Program-made: the position numbers and the translations under genes
The notes under the pieces: generated by a model
Seen by the model: only the letters and a program-made list of their open reading frames with translations
Told to the model about the DNA's origin: nothing
The model's database searches: none
Source: Bacteroidia bacterium
GTDB taxonomy: Bacteria; Bacteroidota; Bacteroidia; Flavobacteriales; Flavobacteriaceae
DNA: 64,000 nucleotides
Direction: 5' to 3'
NCBI GenBank assembly: GCA_030430385.1
Contig: JAUIFO010000002.1
Span: 332,529-396,528, forward strand
In this document: piece after piece, positions 52,541-59,958 of the stretch
How the letters are laid out: the number at the start of each line of letters is the position of its first letter
How positions within the stretch are numbered: position 1 is the stretch's first letter

Positions 52541-53755
52541 ATGTTAAACGTCGATGAAATCAGAAAAGACTTTCCCATCCTAGATCGAGAGATCCATGGC
52601 AAACCTTTAGTGTATTTTGACAATGCAGCGACCTCGCAAACACCGCAACAGGTAATTGATGTTATCGTTGTGTACTATTCAAAATACAATGCGAACATTC
52701 ACAGAGGTGTGCATACTTTGAGTCAAGAAGCAACCGATCTTTACGAGCAAGCACGCATCAAGATTCAAAAACACTTTAATGCTAAACATAGTCATGAGAT
52801 CATTATGACTTCAGGTACAACACATGGTATTAACCTCGTAGCATCTGGATTTACGGCATTTTTAAAAAAAGGTGACGAGATCATTATCTCAGCTTTAGAG
52901 CATCACAGTAATATTGTGCCTTGGCAAATGTTATGTGAACGCACAGGAGCACAATTAAAAGTCATTCCTATTAACCAAGAAGGTGAATTAATCCTTTCAG
53001 AATATAATAAGTTACTTTCTGAAAAGACCAAATTGGTTTTTGTGAATCATATTTCAAACGCTTTAGGAACTATAAACCCAATAGAAACGATTATTGAAAA
53101 AGCACACCAAGTTGGTGCTGCTGTATTGGTTGATGGCGCACAAGCTTGTCCGCATCTCGTTCCTGATGTTCAAGATCTAAATGTCGATTTCTATGTTGCG
53201 TCTGCACACAAAATTTGTGGACCAACAGGAGTTGGAATGTTATATGGAAAAGACGAATGGCTTCAGAAACTACCACCTTATCAAGGAGGAGGCGAAATGA
53301 TTGCTGAAGTCACTTTCGAAAAAACAACCTATGCAGACCTTCCTCATAAGTTTGAAGCTGGCACGCCAAATATATGTGGAGGTATTGCTTTTGGAGCTGC
53401 TTTAGATTATATGAATGCCATTGGTTTCGATGCTATTGCAGCCTACGAAAACGAATTGTTAGAATATGCTACAGAAGAATTAAGCGCAATAGACGGTCTA
53501 AAGATCTACGGAACGTCTGAGCATAAAACATCTGTTATTTCTTTTAATTTAGAAGGTATTCATCCTTATGATATTGGAACCATCTTAGATAAAATGGGTA
53601 TTGCAGTTCGAACAGGTCATCATTGTGCGCAACCTATTATGGATTTTTATAAGATTCCAGGAACAGTGCGAGCTTCATTTGCCTTTTACAACACTAAGAA
53701 AGAAATAGATGCTTTGGTAAGTGCTGTAAACAAAGCAAAAATGATGTTGTCCTAA
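52541..53755 (+). CDS. sufS: Cysteine desulfurase, SUF type
   Basis: A PLP enzyme that takes sulfur from cysteine and passes it to SufE. The 404-residue length is normal. Lys224 in YVASAHKICGPTGVG binds PLP; Cys362 in VRTGHHCAQPIM carries the persulfide. It starts the second half of the suf cluster with its own -7 box. A lipoprotein gene lies between it and sufE. Confidence 0.97.
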   Translation: MLNVDEIRKDFPILDREIHGKPLVYFDNAATSQTPQQVIDVIVVYYSKYNANIHRGVHTLSQEATDLYEQARIKIQKHFNAKHSHEIIMTSGTTHGINLVASGFTAFLKKGDEIIISALEHHSNIVPWQMLCERTGAQLKVIPINQEGELILSEYNKLLSEKTKLVFVNHISNALGTINPIETIIEKAHQVGAAVLVDGAQACPHLVPDVQDLNVDFYVASAHKICGPTGVGMLYGKDEWLQKLPPYQGGGEMIAEVTFEKTTYADLPHKFEAGTPNICGGIAFGAALDYMNAIGFDAIAAYENELLEYATEELSAIDGLKIYGTSEHKTSVISFNLEGIHPYDIGTILDKMGIAVRTGHHCAQPIMDFYKIPGTVRASFAFYNTKKEIDALVSAVNKAKMMLS

Positions 53756-53807
53756 ACTTTGGCGTCCTTTTTGTTATATTACAACTAAACTATAAAACAT
53801 AAAACAG

Positions 53808-54287
53808 ATGAAACATTTAGTAATTCTTATAAGCGTCATTTTATTAAAGTCTTGTGGAAGTGCTCAAAATGTCGCTAACGTAACAAACGATCAGGAGATG
53901 AACAAAAGAACCGCAGAAGTTGTAAAAATGAATGTAACCTATAATGCAACAACAAGAGGTTTTTTTGAACGTATTTGGCTTGAAGACAACACTATAAAAT
54001 TCACCAATGACAGATCGCTTCAAGAGATATCAAGTTTTCAAATTTCTGAAGCAGACCTTATTGAATTGAGTGCCTTATATAGTACCATAACTATTGAAGA
54101 CATTCCATCCTTAGAACCGCCATCAAAAACATTCGCTTATGATGCTGCAGCTATAGCAACATTAGAAGTTATTAAAGATGAGGTGAGTTACAAAACACAA
54201 GCGTTTGATCATGGCACACCACCAAAGCCAATTGCACGTTTTGTAGATAAACTTATAGCCTTAAAAAAGGCAATGGAAAAACAGTAG
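53808..54287 (+). CDS. Lipoprotein encoded between sufS and sufE
   Basis: A 159-residue predicted lipoprotein (Cys16 in LLKSC). The mature part has no recognised domain; motifs are NATTRGFFERIWLED and SLEPPSKTFAYDAA, with a helical C terminus (VDKLIALKKAMEK). It sits 52 bases after sufS and 49 before sufE, on the same strand. It is the second lipoprotein gene in this cluster. Function unknown. Confidence 0.78.
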   Translation: MKHLVILISVILLKSCGSAQNVANVTNDQEMNKRTAEVVKMNVTYNATTRGFFERIWLEDNTIKFTNDRSLQEISSFQISEADLIELSALYSTITIEDIPSLEPPSKTFAYDAAAIATLEVIKDEVSYKTQAFDHGTPPKPIARFVDKLIALKKAMEKQ

Positions 54288-54295
54288 ACTTATTG

Positions 54296-54303
54296 TATTT
54301 TTG
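54296..54303 (+). promoter_or_regulatory. -7 box before sufE
   Basis: TATTTTTG, perfect for TAnnTTTG, 33 bases before the sufE ATG; the -33 position reads TGG. A possible internal promoter. Confidence 0.4.
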
Positions 54304-54336
54304 TAGTGCAGTTTATGTACGATTAAAAATTTTTAA

Positions 54337-54759
54337 ATGACGATTTCCGAAATAAAAAATGATATCATAGAGGAGTTTGCAATGTTTGACGATTGGGAGG
54401 AACGCTATCAGTATATGATCGATTTAGGTAAGACCTTGCCACTTATTGATGAACAGTACAAAACCGATGAAAATATTATAAAAGGCTGCCAAAGTAAAGT
54501 TTGGGTCCACGCCAATTTAGAAAATGACAAAGTGGTGTTCACTGCAGATAGTGATGCTATTATTACAAAAGGAATTATTGCTATTTTGATTCGTGTGTTC
54601 TCAAATCAGCAACCCAAAGACATCATTGAAGCCGACACCGATTTTATTGATGCCATTGGTTTGAAAGAACATTTATCACCTACCAGAGCTAATGGTTTGG
54701 TAAGTATGATTAAGCAACTTAAACTATATGCTATCGCATATCAAACGCAATTGAATTAG
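54337..54759 (+). CDS. sufE: Sulfur acceptor of the SUF system
   Basis: A 140-residue protein that takes sulfur from SufS and activates it. Cys51 in IIKGCQSKVWV is the acceptor. Length and motifs are typical. The next gene follows after a 91-base gap that includes a REP-like hairpin. Confidence 0.96.
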   Translation: MTISEIKNDIIEEFAMFDDWEERYQYMIDLGKTLPLIDEQYKTDENIIKGCQSKVWVHANLENDKVVFTADSDAIITKGIIAILIRVFSNQQPKDIIEADTDFIDAIGLKEHLSPTRANGLVSMIKQLKLYAIAYQTQLN

Positions 54760-54816
54760 TCTGCTTTTAGGCTGATATTAAGAACTCAAAAAGGAATACT
54801 ACTTTTAAATTTAAAC

Positions 54817-54839
54817 GACACTTCGAGAGCCTCAGTGTC
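54817..54839. repeat. REP-like hairpin, locus C
   Basis: GACACT, TC, GAG AGC CTC, AGTGTC. The outer arms differ from other units (GACACT for GGCACT) with a matching change on the other side (AGTGTC). A single unit, between sufE and the DUF59 gene. Confidence 0.78.
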
Positions 54840-54850
54840 TAATATAAAAT

Positions 54851-55174
54851 ATGGAAACAACAATAGATACAAACGCCTTAGGCGAAAAAATAGTAAGAGT
54901 ATTAAAAACCATTTATGATCCAGAAATTCCAGTGGATATTTATGAACTCGGACTTATTTACGACGTGTTTGTGAATGAAGATTATGATGTAAAGATATTG
55001 ATGACCTTAACCACACCTAATTGTCCTGTTGCTGAAACCTTACCACTTGAGGTTGAAGAAAAGGTTAAATCTTTAAACGATGTGAAGTCTGCTGAGGTTG
55101 AAATTACGTTTGATCCACCTTGGAGCCAAGATCTTATGAGTGAAGAAGCAAAGCTAGAACTAGGAATGTTGTAA
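54851..55174 (+). CDS. DUF59/MIP18-type iron-sulfur assembly protein (SufT-like)
   Basis: A 107-residue MIP18-family protein: IYDPEIPVDIYELGLIYDV is the conserved core, with the functional cysteine in TTPNCPVAETLP. Such proteins help mature iron-sulfur proteins. It is usually called SufT or an SUF-associated assembly protein, and its position at the end of the suf cluster supports that. Confidence 0.92.
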   Translation: METTIDTNALGEKIVRVLKTIYDPEIPVDIYELGLIYDVFVNEDYDVKILMTLTTPNCPVAETLPLEVEEKVKSLNDVKSAEVEITFDPPWSQDLMSEEAKLELGML

Positions 55175-55180
55175 CAAATT

Positions 55181-55690
55181 ATGGCCGAAGAGATTGTAAA
55201 TAGAGTCGCTCAAAGCAAACTTGTAGTTGTAGATCTGGAAACGTTTTATCCTGAAGGCAAACGTGTGCTTTTTGATATTAAAGACTGGTTATACGAAGGA
55301 TTAGTACTTCGCGAAAAAGAGTTTAGACAGTTTGTTAAAGCACATGATTGGACACAATATCAAGATCAATTTGTAGCGCTAACCTGTTCTTCAGATGCTA
55401 TTATTCCAGCTTGGGCTTATATGTTGATTACTGTTCAATTATCTCAAATAGCCAAAAAAACAATTATTGGCGATTTGAATGCACTAGAAAGTGCAATTTA
55501 CCAATGCATTATTCCAGATATTGATACAGAAACATACAAAGGCAAACCAATCATTATTAAAGGTTGCTCCAATAAACCTGTTCCAGACAACGCGTATATA
55601 CTATTAGCCGAACATTTAAAACCTGTAGCGTCTTCTATAATGTATGGAGAAGCTTGTTCTGCAGTACCTCTTTTTAAAGCTAAAAAATAA
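55181..55690 (+). CDS. DUF2480 family protein
   Basis: A 169-residue soluble protein of a Bacteroidetes family of unknown function, characterised by DLETFYPEGKRVLFDIKDWL and CSSDAIIPAWAYMLI. There are three conserved-looking cysteines (LTCSSDA, IKGCSNK, GEACSAVP). It starts 6 bases after the DUF59 gene, as usual for this family, so a role in iron-sulfur or SUF metabolism is likely (inference). Confidence 0.88.
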   Translation: MAEEIVNRVAQSKLVVVDLETFYPEGKRVLFDIKDWLYEGLVLREKEFRQFVKAHDWTQYQDQFVALTCSSDAIIPAWAYMLITVQLSQIAKKTIIGDLNALESAIYQCIIPDIDTETYKGKPIIIKGCSNKPVPDNAYILLAEHLKPVASSIMYGEACSAVPLFKAKK

Positions 55691-55755
55691 TTGTGACCTA
55701 ATTAAAAAAAGGGGTCTAATTACTTAGTGTTTTTAAACGCTATTGATATAATTTA

Positions 55756-55787
55756 TTGGTATTCAAAATACTATTGAATTATATTTG
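55756..55787 (+). promoter_or_regulatory. Promoter of the DUF3078 gene (TTG-N21-TATATTTG)
   Basis: TTG (55756-55758), 21 bases, TATATTTG (55780-55787), with a leader of about 25-30 bases before the ATG at 55818. Confidence 0.65.
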
Positions 55788-55817
55788 CATTTAATAATCA
55801 ATTTTAAAACTAATAAC

Positions 55818-56753
55818 ATGACAAAACGATTACTTATTACTGCTGTATTGATGCTATCAATGACTTTCGGTTTTGCCCAAACGAAAGAAGAATTAGAAGC
55901 TCAAAAAGCTGAAAAACAAGCCGTGGCAGATGCTGCTCAAGCTGAAGCTGATGCCTTACAAGCGCAAATTGATGCGTTACCTGGATGGAGAGTTGGTGCT
56001 TTTGGTACTATTGGTGGAAGTTTATCAAACTTCAACAATTGGTATGCTCAAGGAGCTCCAAATAACGCTTCAGGTAATATTGGAATTACATTTAACGGTT
56101 ACGCAAATTTAATTCAGGAGAAATTCTTCTGGAGAAATGCATTAACATCTAACTTAAACTGGGTAAAATTGGATAATAAAGACACAGATCTTGATGACGA
56201 CAATTTCAACCCAACAACAGATGTATTCAACTTATCATCTCTTTATGGTAGAAACTTAAGTGAAAAATTAGCAGTATCTGCTTTAATGGAATACAGAACA
56301 ACATTGTTAGACAACTTTAATGATCCTGGTTACTTAGACGTAGGTGTTGGTTTTACTTGGTTGCCTATAAAAGATATGATTGTAGTTGTTCATCCGTTAA
56401 ACTACAACTTTGTATTTGCAGATAATGACACTGTTTTTGAATCATCTCTAGGTGCTAAGATTGTTGCAGACTATACTAGACAAATTGGAGCAATCAATTT
56501 TAAAACAAACTTATCGGCTTTCCAAAGCTATAAAAGTGGTGACTTGTCAAACTGGACTTGGACGAACTCTTTTAGCTACACACTATGGAAAATGATTGGT
56601 GTTGGTTTTGATTTCGGATTGAGAAGCAACAAACAAGAAGCACTTAATTACGCTTTAGCTAATTTTGATGGTATGGGAGATGTGCCTTCATTTGATAATG
56701 TAGATAACGATTTACAAACCTATTATACTATTGGATTGAGCTACAAGTTCTAA
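55818..56753 (+). CDS. DUF3078 outer membrane beta-barrel protein
   Basis: A 311-residue exported protein. The ATG at 55818 gives the signal peptide ending TFGFA before Gln. Residues 22-50 form an Ala/Glu/Lys coiled coil, then a long beta-strand-rich region fits an outer membrane barrel, ending in Phe (TIGLSYKF), as barrels do. GSLSNFNNWYAQGAPNN is a DUF3078 mark. Function unknown. It has its own promoter and a terminator, and is separate from the suf cluster. Confidence 0.88.
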   Translation: MTKRLLITAVLMLSMTFGFAQTKEELEAQKAEKQAVADAAQAEADALQAQIDALPGWRVGAFGTIGGSLSNFNNWYAQGAPNNASGNIGITFNGYANLIQEKFFWRNALTSNLNWVKLDNKDTDLDDDNFNPTTDVFNLSSLYGRNLSEKLAVSALMEYRTTLLDNFNDPGYLDVGVGFTWLPIKDMIVVVHPLNYNFVFADNDTVFESSLGAKIVADYTRQIGAINFKTNLSAFQSYKSGDLSNWTWTNSFSYTLWKMIGVGFDFGLRSNKQEALNYALANFDGMGDVPSFDNVDNDLQTYYTIGLSYKF

Positions 56754-56772
56754 TCTTCATAGATTATATACT

Positions 56773-56807
56773 AAAAAAGCCTTTCATGTTAAATGAAAGG
56801 CTTTTTT
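56773..56807. terminator. Bidirectional terminator
   Basis: Stem AAAAAAGCCTTTCAT / ATGAAAGGCTTTTTT between convergent genes, with A and T runs on both sides. Confidence 0.9.
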
Positions 56808-56823
56808 ATTAGACACAAGAGGT

Positions 56824-57516
56824 TTATTGTTTCTTTTCAGCTTTTTTAGCAATTAAGGCATCTTTTGTTATTTGTGCCATATTGAAGTTAGTGTCTAAAG
56901 CAAGTGCTTCATCTAATAAAGCTATTGAAGCATCTATATTATCATTCTTATTCATATTAAACATGATTAAGGCTTTCAAATATTTTAAAGCACCTTTTAA
57001 AGACACTTCATAAGGTCTTTGCGATTCGTAGAACGCTTTTTTCATATCATCTTTAACATTGGCAATACCATAGTCAACTTTTGCTTTTGCCGTTGCTAGA
57101 TCCTGAACCTGAACGCTCAAATCGGCAATCTCATAAGCGAGGTAAGCATTTGGAGATTTGTCAAACAAAACATTGTAAAATACAATTGCACGTTGTGGCT
57201 GATTTAAAGCTTTTAGTGCTAAAGCTTTAACTTCAGTATTGATATCGGAATCATTTGGGTTATTCTCAATACCAATAGTATTTAAAGCTTCTAGGTTTCG
57301 TCCTTCAGACATATAGATATACGCCAAAGTATCCATTCTTGCTTGGTTAGGTTCCATAACATTTAAATGTGTCATCGCATTAATCACACCTTGAATATCA
57401 CCTTGTGATTTCATTTGCTTATAATACGCCCTGTAGTGTTGTAATAATTCTGATTTTGTTTGCGCTGTTATGCTCATTGAAGCCATAATAACAGCTAGGC
57501 AAAGTAATTTTTTCAT
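56824..57516 (-). CDS. Exported TPR-like protein
   Basis: A 230-residue exported protein (ATG at 57516; signal peptide ending SITA before Gln). The body is all helical, with tetratricopeptide-like repeats (HYRAYYKQMKSQGDIQGVI, YIYMSEGRNLEALNTIG, ALKALNQPQRAIVFYNVLF, ALLDEALALDTNFNMAQ). It likely binds partner proteins in the periplasm. No partner gene is visible. Confidence 0.85.
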   Translation of the reverse strand: MKKLLCLAVIMASMSITAQTKSELLQHYRAYYKQMKSQGDIQGVINAMTHLNVMEPNQARMDTLAYIYMSEGRNLEALNTIGIENNPNDSDINTEVKALALKALNQPQRAIVFYNVLFDKSPNAYLAYEIADLSVQVQDLATAKAKVDYGIANVKDDMKKAFYESQRPYEVSLKGALKYLKALIMFNMNKNDNIDASIALLDEALALDTNFNMAQITKDALIAKKAEKKQ

Positions 57517-57781
57517 GATCTTATGCATTAAGTGTGTCAAAACTAAAAAAATAAACAAAATAGACCCTTAAAAAGATGCTAATTATTCAAGTCTGACTTT
57601 AAAGGCTATAATTCAAAACCTATGCCAACTATAAATGATCAAAATTATATACCGAATAGGGATAGCGATTAAGAAAATGCTTTTCAAAGCTTAAGTTAAT
57701 TGTTATTTTGTTTAAATATTAAGGTTAGTTTAATTCACTTATTTTCAGTAATTTTAAAATTCAACGTTTAAAACAAGTGTT

Positions 57782-58249
57782 ATGGGTATTAAAAGTTTTC
57801 AAGGCGCAAGGAAGCAACAGCAAGGAACTTTAGAAGCAACAGCTTTTAAAGTAAGTGATTATATGTCTCGTGATTTAATCACATTTCGACCTGAACAATC
57901 TGTAGAAGAAGTTATTCAAACATTAATAAAAAACAGAATATCTGGTGGTCCAGTAGTAAACGGAAATAATGAGTTAGTTGGCGTGATTTCTGAAGGCGAT
58001 TGCTTAAAACAAATAAGTGAGAGCAGATACTATAATATGCCAATGGAACAACACACTGTTGAAAACCGAATGGCTAAAAATGTTGAGACCATCGATGGCA
58101 ACATGAATGTATTTGATGCGGCAAATAAGTTTTTAGAATCTAAGATCAGGCGTTTTCCAATTGTTGAAAATGGAAAGTTAGTTGGTCAAATTAGTCAGAA
58201 AGATATTTTAAAAGCAGCTATTGAATTAAAAGGACAAAACTGGAAATAA
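57782..58249 (+). CDS. CBS domain pair protein
   Basis: A 155-residue protein consisting of two CBS domains (about 25-80 and 95-150; SDYMSRDLITFRPEQSVEEV and ENRMAKNVETIDGNMNVFDA). CBS pairs bind adenosine nucleotides and act as energy sensors. No catalytic domain is attached. The 220 bases upstream (57560-57781) are noncoding with no clear signal. It ends 5 bases before the convergent next gene. Confidence 0.92.
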   Translation: MGIKSFQGARKQQQGTLEATAFKVSDYMSRDLITFRPEQSVEEVIQTLIKNRISGGPVVNGNNELVGVISEGDCLKQISESRYYNMPMEQHTVENRMAKNVETIDGNMNVFDAANKFLESKIRRFPIVENGKLVGQISQKDILKAAIELKGQNWK

Positions 58250-58254
58250 TAGCG

Positions 58255-58938
58255 TTATCCTCTTTTCTCAATAACATCAGGAAGATCTGTAATCATTAAT
58301 TTTTGCTTGTCTGAACTCTCTAATGTAGCAATTTTAGAATAAGGATATTCTGGAATTGGTTCACTTAGTGACTTCCATTTAGCGATACCTGCAACAGTTA
58401 TCGTTTCACCAATTTCTATCACACCTTCTTTATAACGCAAGCGTTTGTTGAATCCAAACAGCGTAGTGTGGTTTATATTATAATGTTGTAATAATGCTAC
58501 AAATTTAGGAGAAGGATCATTAAATGTCCCAGAATTTTGGTCTTGGTCTTTCACCAAAAAGCAGGTGTAATTTTTGGGGTGCTCTTTTGGAGACACAATT
58601 ACAAAGTCGCTGTTTGAGTTTATAAAGAAATCTTGACAACGTTCTTCACTTACAATAGTCTTCCAATGTGAACTTTTGCCATTACTAACCTTTTGTTGGA
58701 TCTCGATTTGATAAAACACACATTTGCGTTTTGAGTATGGTGCAATTAAGGGTTCTTTTACATGAAGTGCTTTACCACTAACTTTAGATAATTCGTTTGT
58801 TTTTAAACTTGAAGCAGGTTTGTAAGGAATCTTTTTGAGCGTTCTAATAATTACGTTTTTTACGCTAAAATAATGCGTTATAAGGCCTATGATTCCTACA
58901 ATACTTAAAGCTATAACTACTACAATTGCTCCTTTCAT
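58255..58938 (-). CDS. Membrane-anchored GIDE-like protein
   Basis: A 227-residue protein with one N-terminal membrane helix (about 4-24), then a soluble part containing KVSGKALHVKEPLIAPYSKRKCVFYQIEI, similar to the GIDE/E3-ligase-associated fold seen in MUL1-type membrane proteins, but without a RING domain. The family call is by general resemblance only. Function unknown. Confidence 0.65.
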   Translation of the reverse strand: MKGAIVVVIALSIVGIIGLITHYFSVKNVIIRTLKKIPYKPASSLKTNELSKVSGKALHVKEPLIAPYSKRKCVFYQIEIQQKVSNGKSSHWKTIVSEERCQDFFINSNSDFVIVSPKEHPKNYTCFLVKDQDQNSGTFNDPSPKFVALLQHYNINHTTLFGFNKRLRYKEGVIEIGETITVAGIAKWKSLSEPIPEYPYSKIATLESSDKQKLMITDLPDVIEKRG

Positions 58939-58991
58939 TTATGTTTATGATTTATAATAAATATGTATGGTAAAGTATTAATTCGTTACAA

Positions 58992-59342
58992 TTAACGTTC
59001 ACGTTTTACCAAAGCGTAATAATCTCCTTCCAAAGGTAAATACCCTTGATCATAAACAAAATAATATATGGTTCCTGCTTTAGTTGTATAAATGCTGGTG
59101 AAATAATTAAAGTCGAATCCTTTTTCAAGGAGCTTTACTCTAGAGACCTTATTTTTTTGATTTGGATTTAACCCTTCGAGAATTCTGTAATTTTTTCGCA
59201 ACCAATTATTGGTGTTTCTAATGAGATTTTTATGATCCTTATTTTTAGCATTATTGTAGGCGTTTCTACAAGCATCATTGCAGAATTTCTTATCAATTCT
59301 ACCTACAATTTTTTCATCGCATTCTAAACACAATTTTTGCAT
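58992..59342 (-). CDS. Small zinc-ribbon protein
   Basis: A 116-residue protein with an N-terminal treble-clef-like zinc site, CLEC followed by CNDAC (about 5-25), of the DUF2116 type, followed by a basic region. The ATG at 59342 is chosen because a -7 box (TATATTTG) ends 3 bases before it. Probably nucleic-acid-associated; the function is unknown. Confidence 0.78.
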   Translation of the reverse strand: MQKLCLECDEKIVGRIDKKFCNDACRNAYNNAKNKDHKNLIRNTNNWLRKNYRILEGLNPNQKNKVSRVKLLEKGFDFNYFTSIYTTKAGTIYYFVYDQGYLPLEGDYYALVKRER

Positions 59343-59345
59343 GAT

Positions 59346-59353
59346 CAAATATA
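59346..59353 (-). promoter_or_regulatory. -7 box of the zinc-ribbon gene
   Basis: TATATTTG on the minus strand, ending 3 bases before the ATG: an apparently leaderless message. Confidence 0.5.
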
Positions 59354-59524
59354 GTAAATATTCTACAATTTATAATTTTAAACGTTTACAAACGAATTTA
59401 AACAGGTAACAACCGACTAAAATTTACAAGCTGTTTCATATTTGCAGTGTCGAATTCAAGCTGAACAGGTTTCAGTAAATAGAATGCGATTAGTATTAAC
59501 TGTTTAACATTAAAATTTAAAATT

Positions 59525-59857
59525 ATGAGTACACTTAGAAACAAAGTACAGTTGATTGGTAACTTAGGAAACGATCCGGAAATCATTAATCTTGAATCTG
59601 GAAAAACATTAGCAAAATTTTCAATAGCTACTAATGAAAGCTATAAAAATGCTGAAGGTGAAAAAGTAACAGACACACAATGGCATAATGTTGTGGCTTG
59701 GGGAAAAACAGCAACGATTATTGAAAAATATCTAACCAAAGGTAAAGAGGTTGCCATTGAAGGGAAACTTACGACAAGAAGTTATGATGATAAAGATGGA
59801 AACAAACGCTATGCAACCGAAGTCGTATGTAACGAACTTTTGATGTTAGGGAAATAG
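59525..59857 (+). CDS. ssb: Single-stranded DNA-binding protein, short form
   Basis: A 110-residue OB-fold protein: RNKVQLIGNLGNDPEI at the start, TQWHNVVAWGKTATI in the middle, EVVCNELLML at the end. It is only the DNA-binding domain: the flexible tail and acidic tip (DDxxPF) that recruit repair proteins are missing. Bacteroidetes often carry such a second SSB besides a full one. The stop codon is clean, so truncation by mutation is not evident. Confidence 0.92.
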   Translation: MSTLRNKVQLIGNLGNDPEIINLESGKTLAKFSIATNESYKNAEGEKVTDTQWHNVVAWGKTATIIEKYLTKGKEVAIEGKLTTRSYDDKDGNKRYATEVVCNELLMLGK

Positions 59858-59884
59858 AATTCAATCTGCCTAACTAAAGTGACA

Positions 59885-59902
59885 GTCATTTTGAGTGAAG
59901 CG
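59885..59902. repeat. Dispersed GTCATTTTGA-type repeat
   Basis: GTCATTTTGAGTGAAGCG resembles the stretch at 22030-22050; followed by a CGCTTCG-rich segment to about 59945. Noncoding spacer after ssb. Confidence 0.4.
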
Positions 59903-59958
59903 GGAAACCTCTTTTTCTGTAAGGGTGTTTCGCTTCGCTACGAATGGCTTTTATTATT

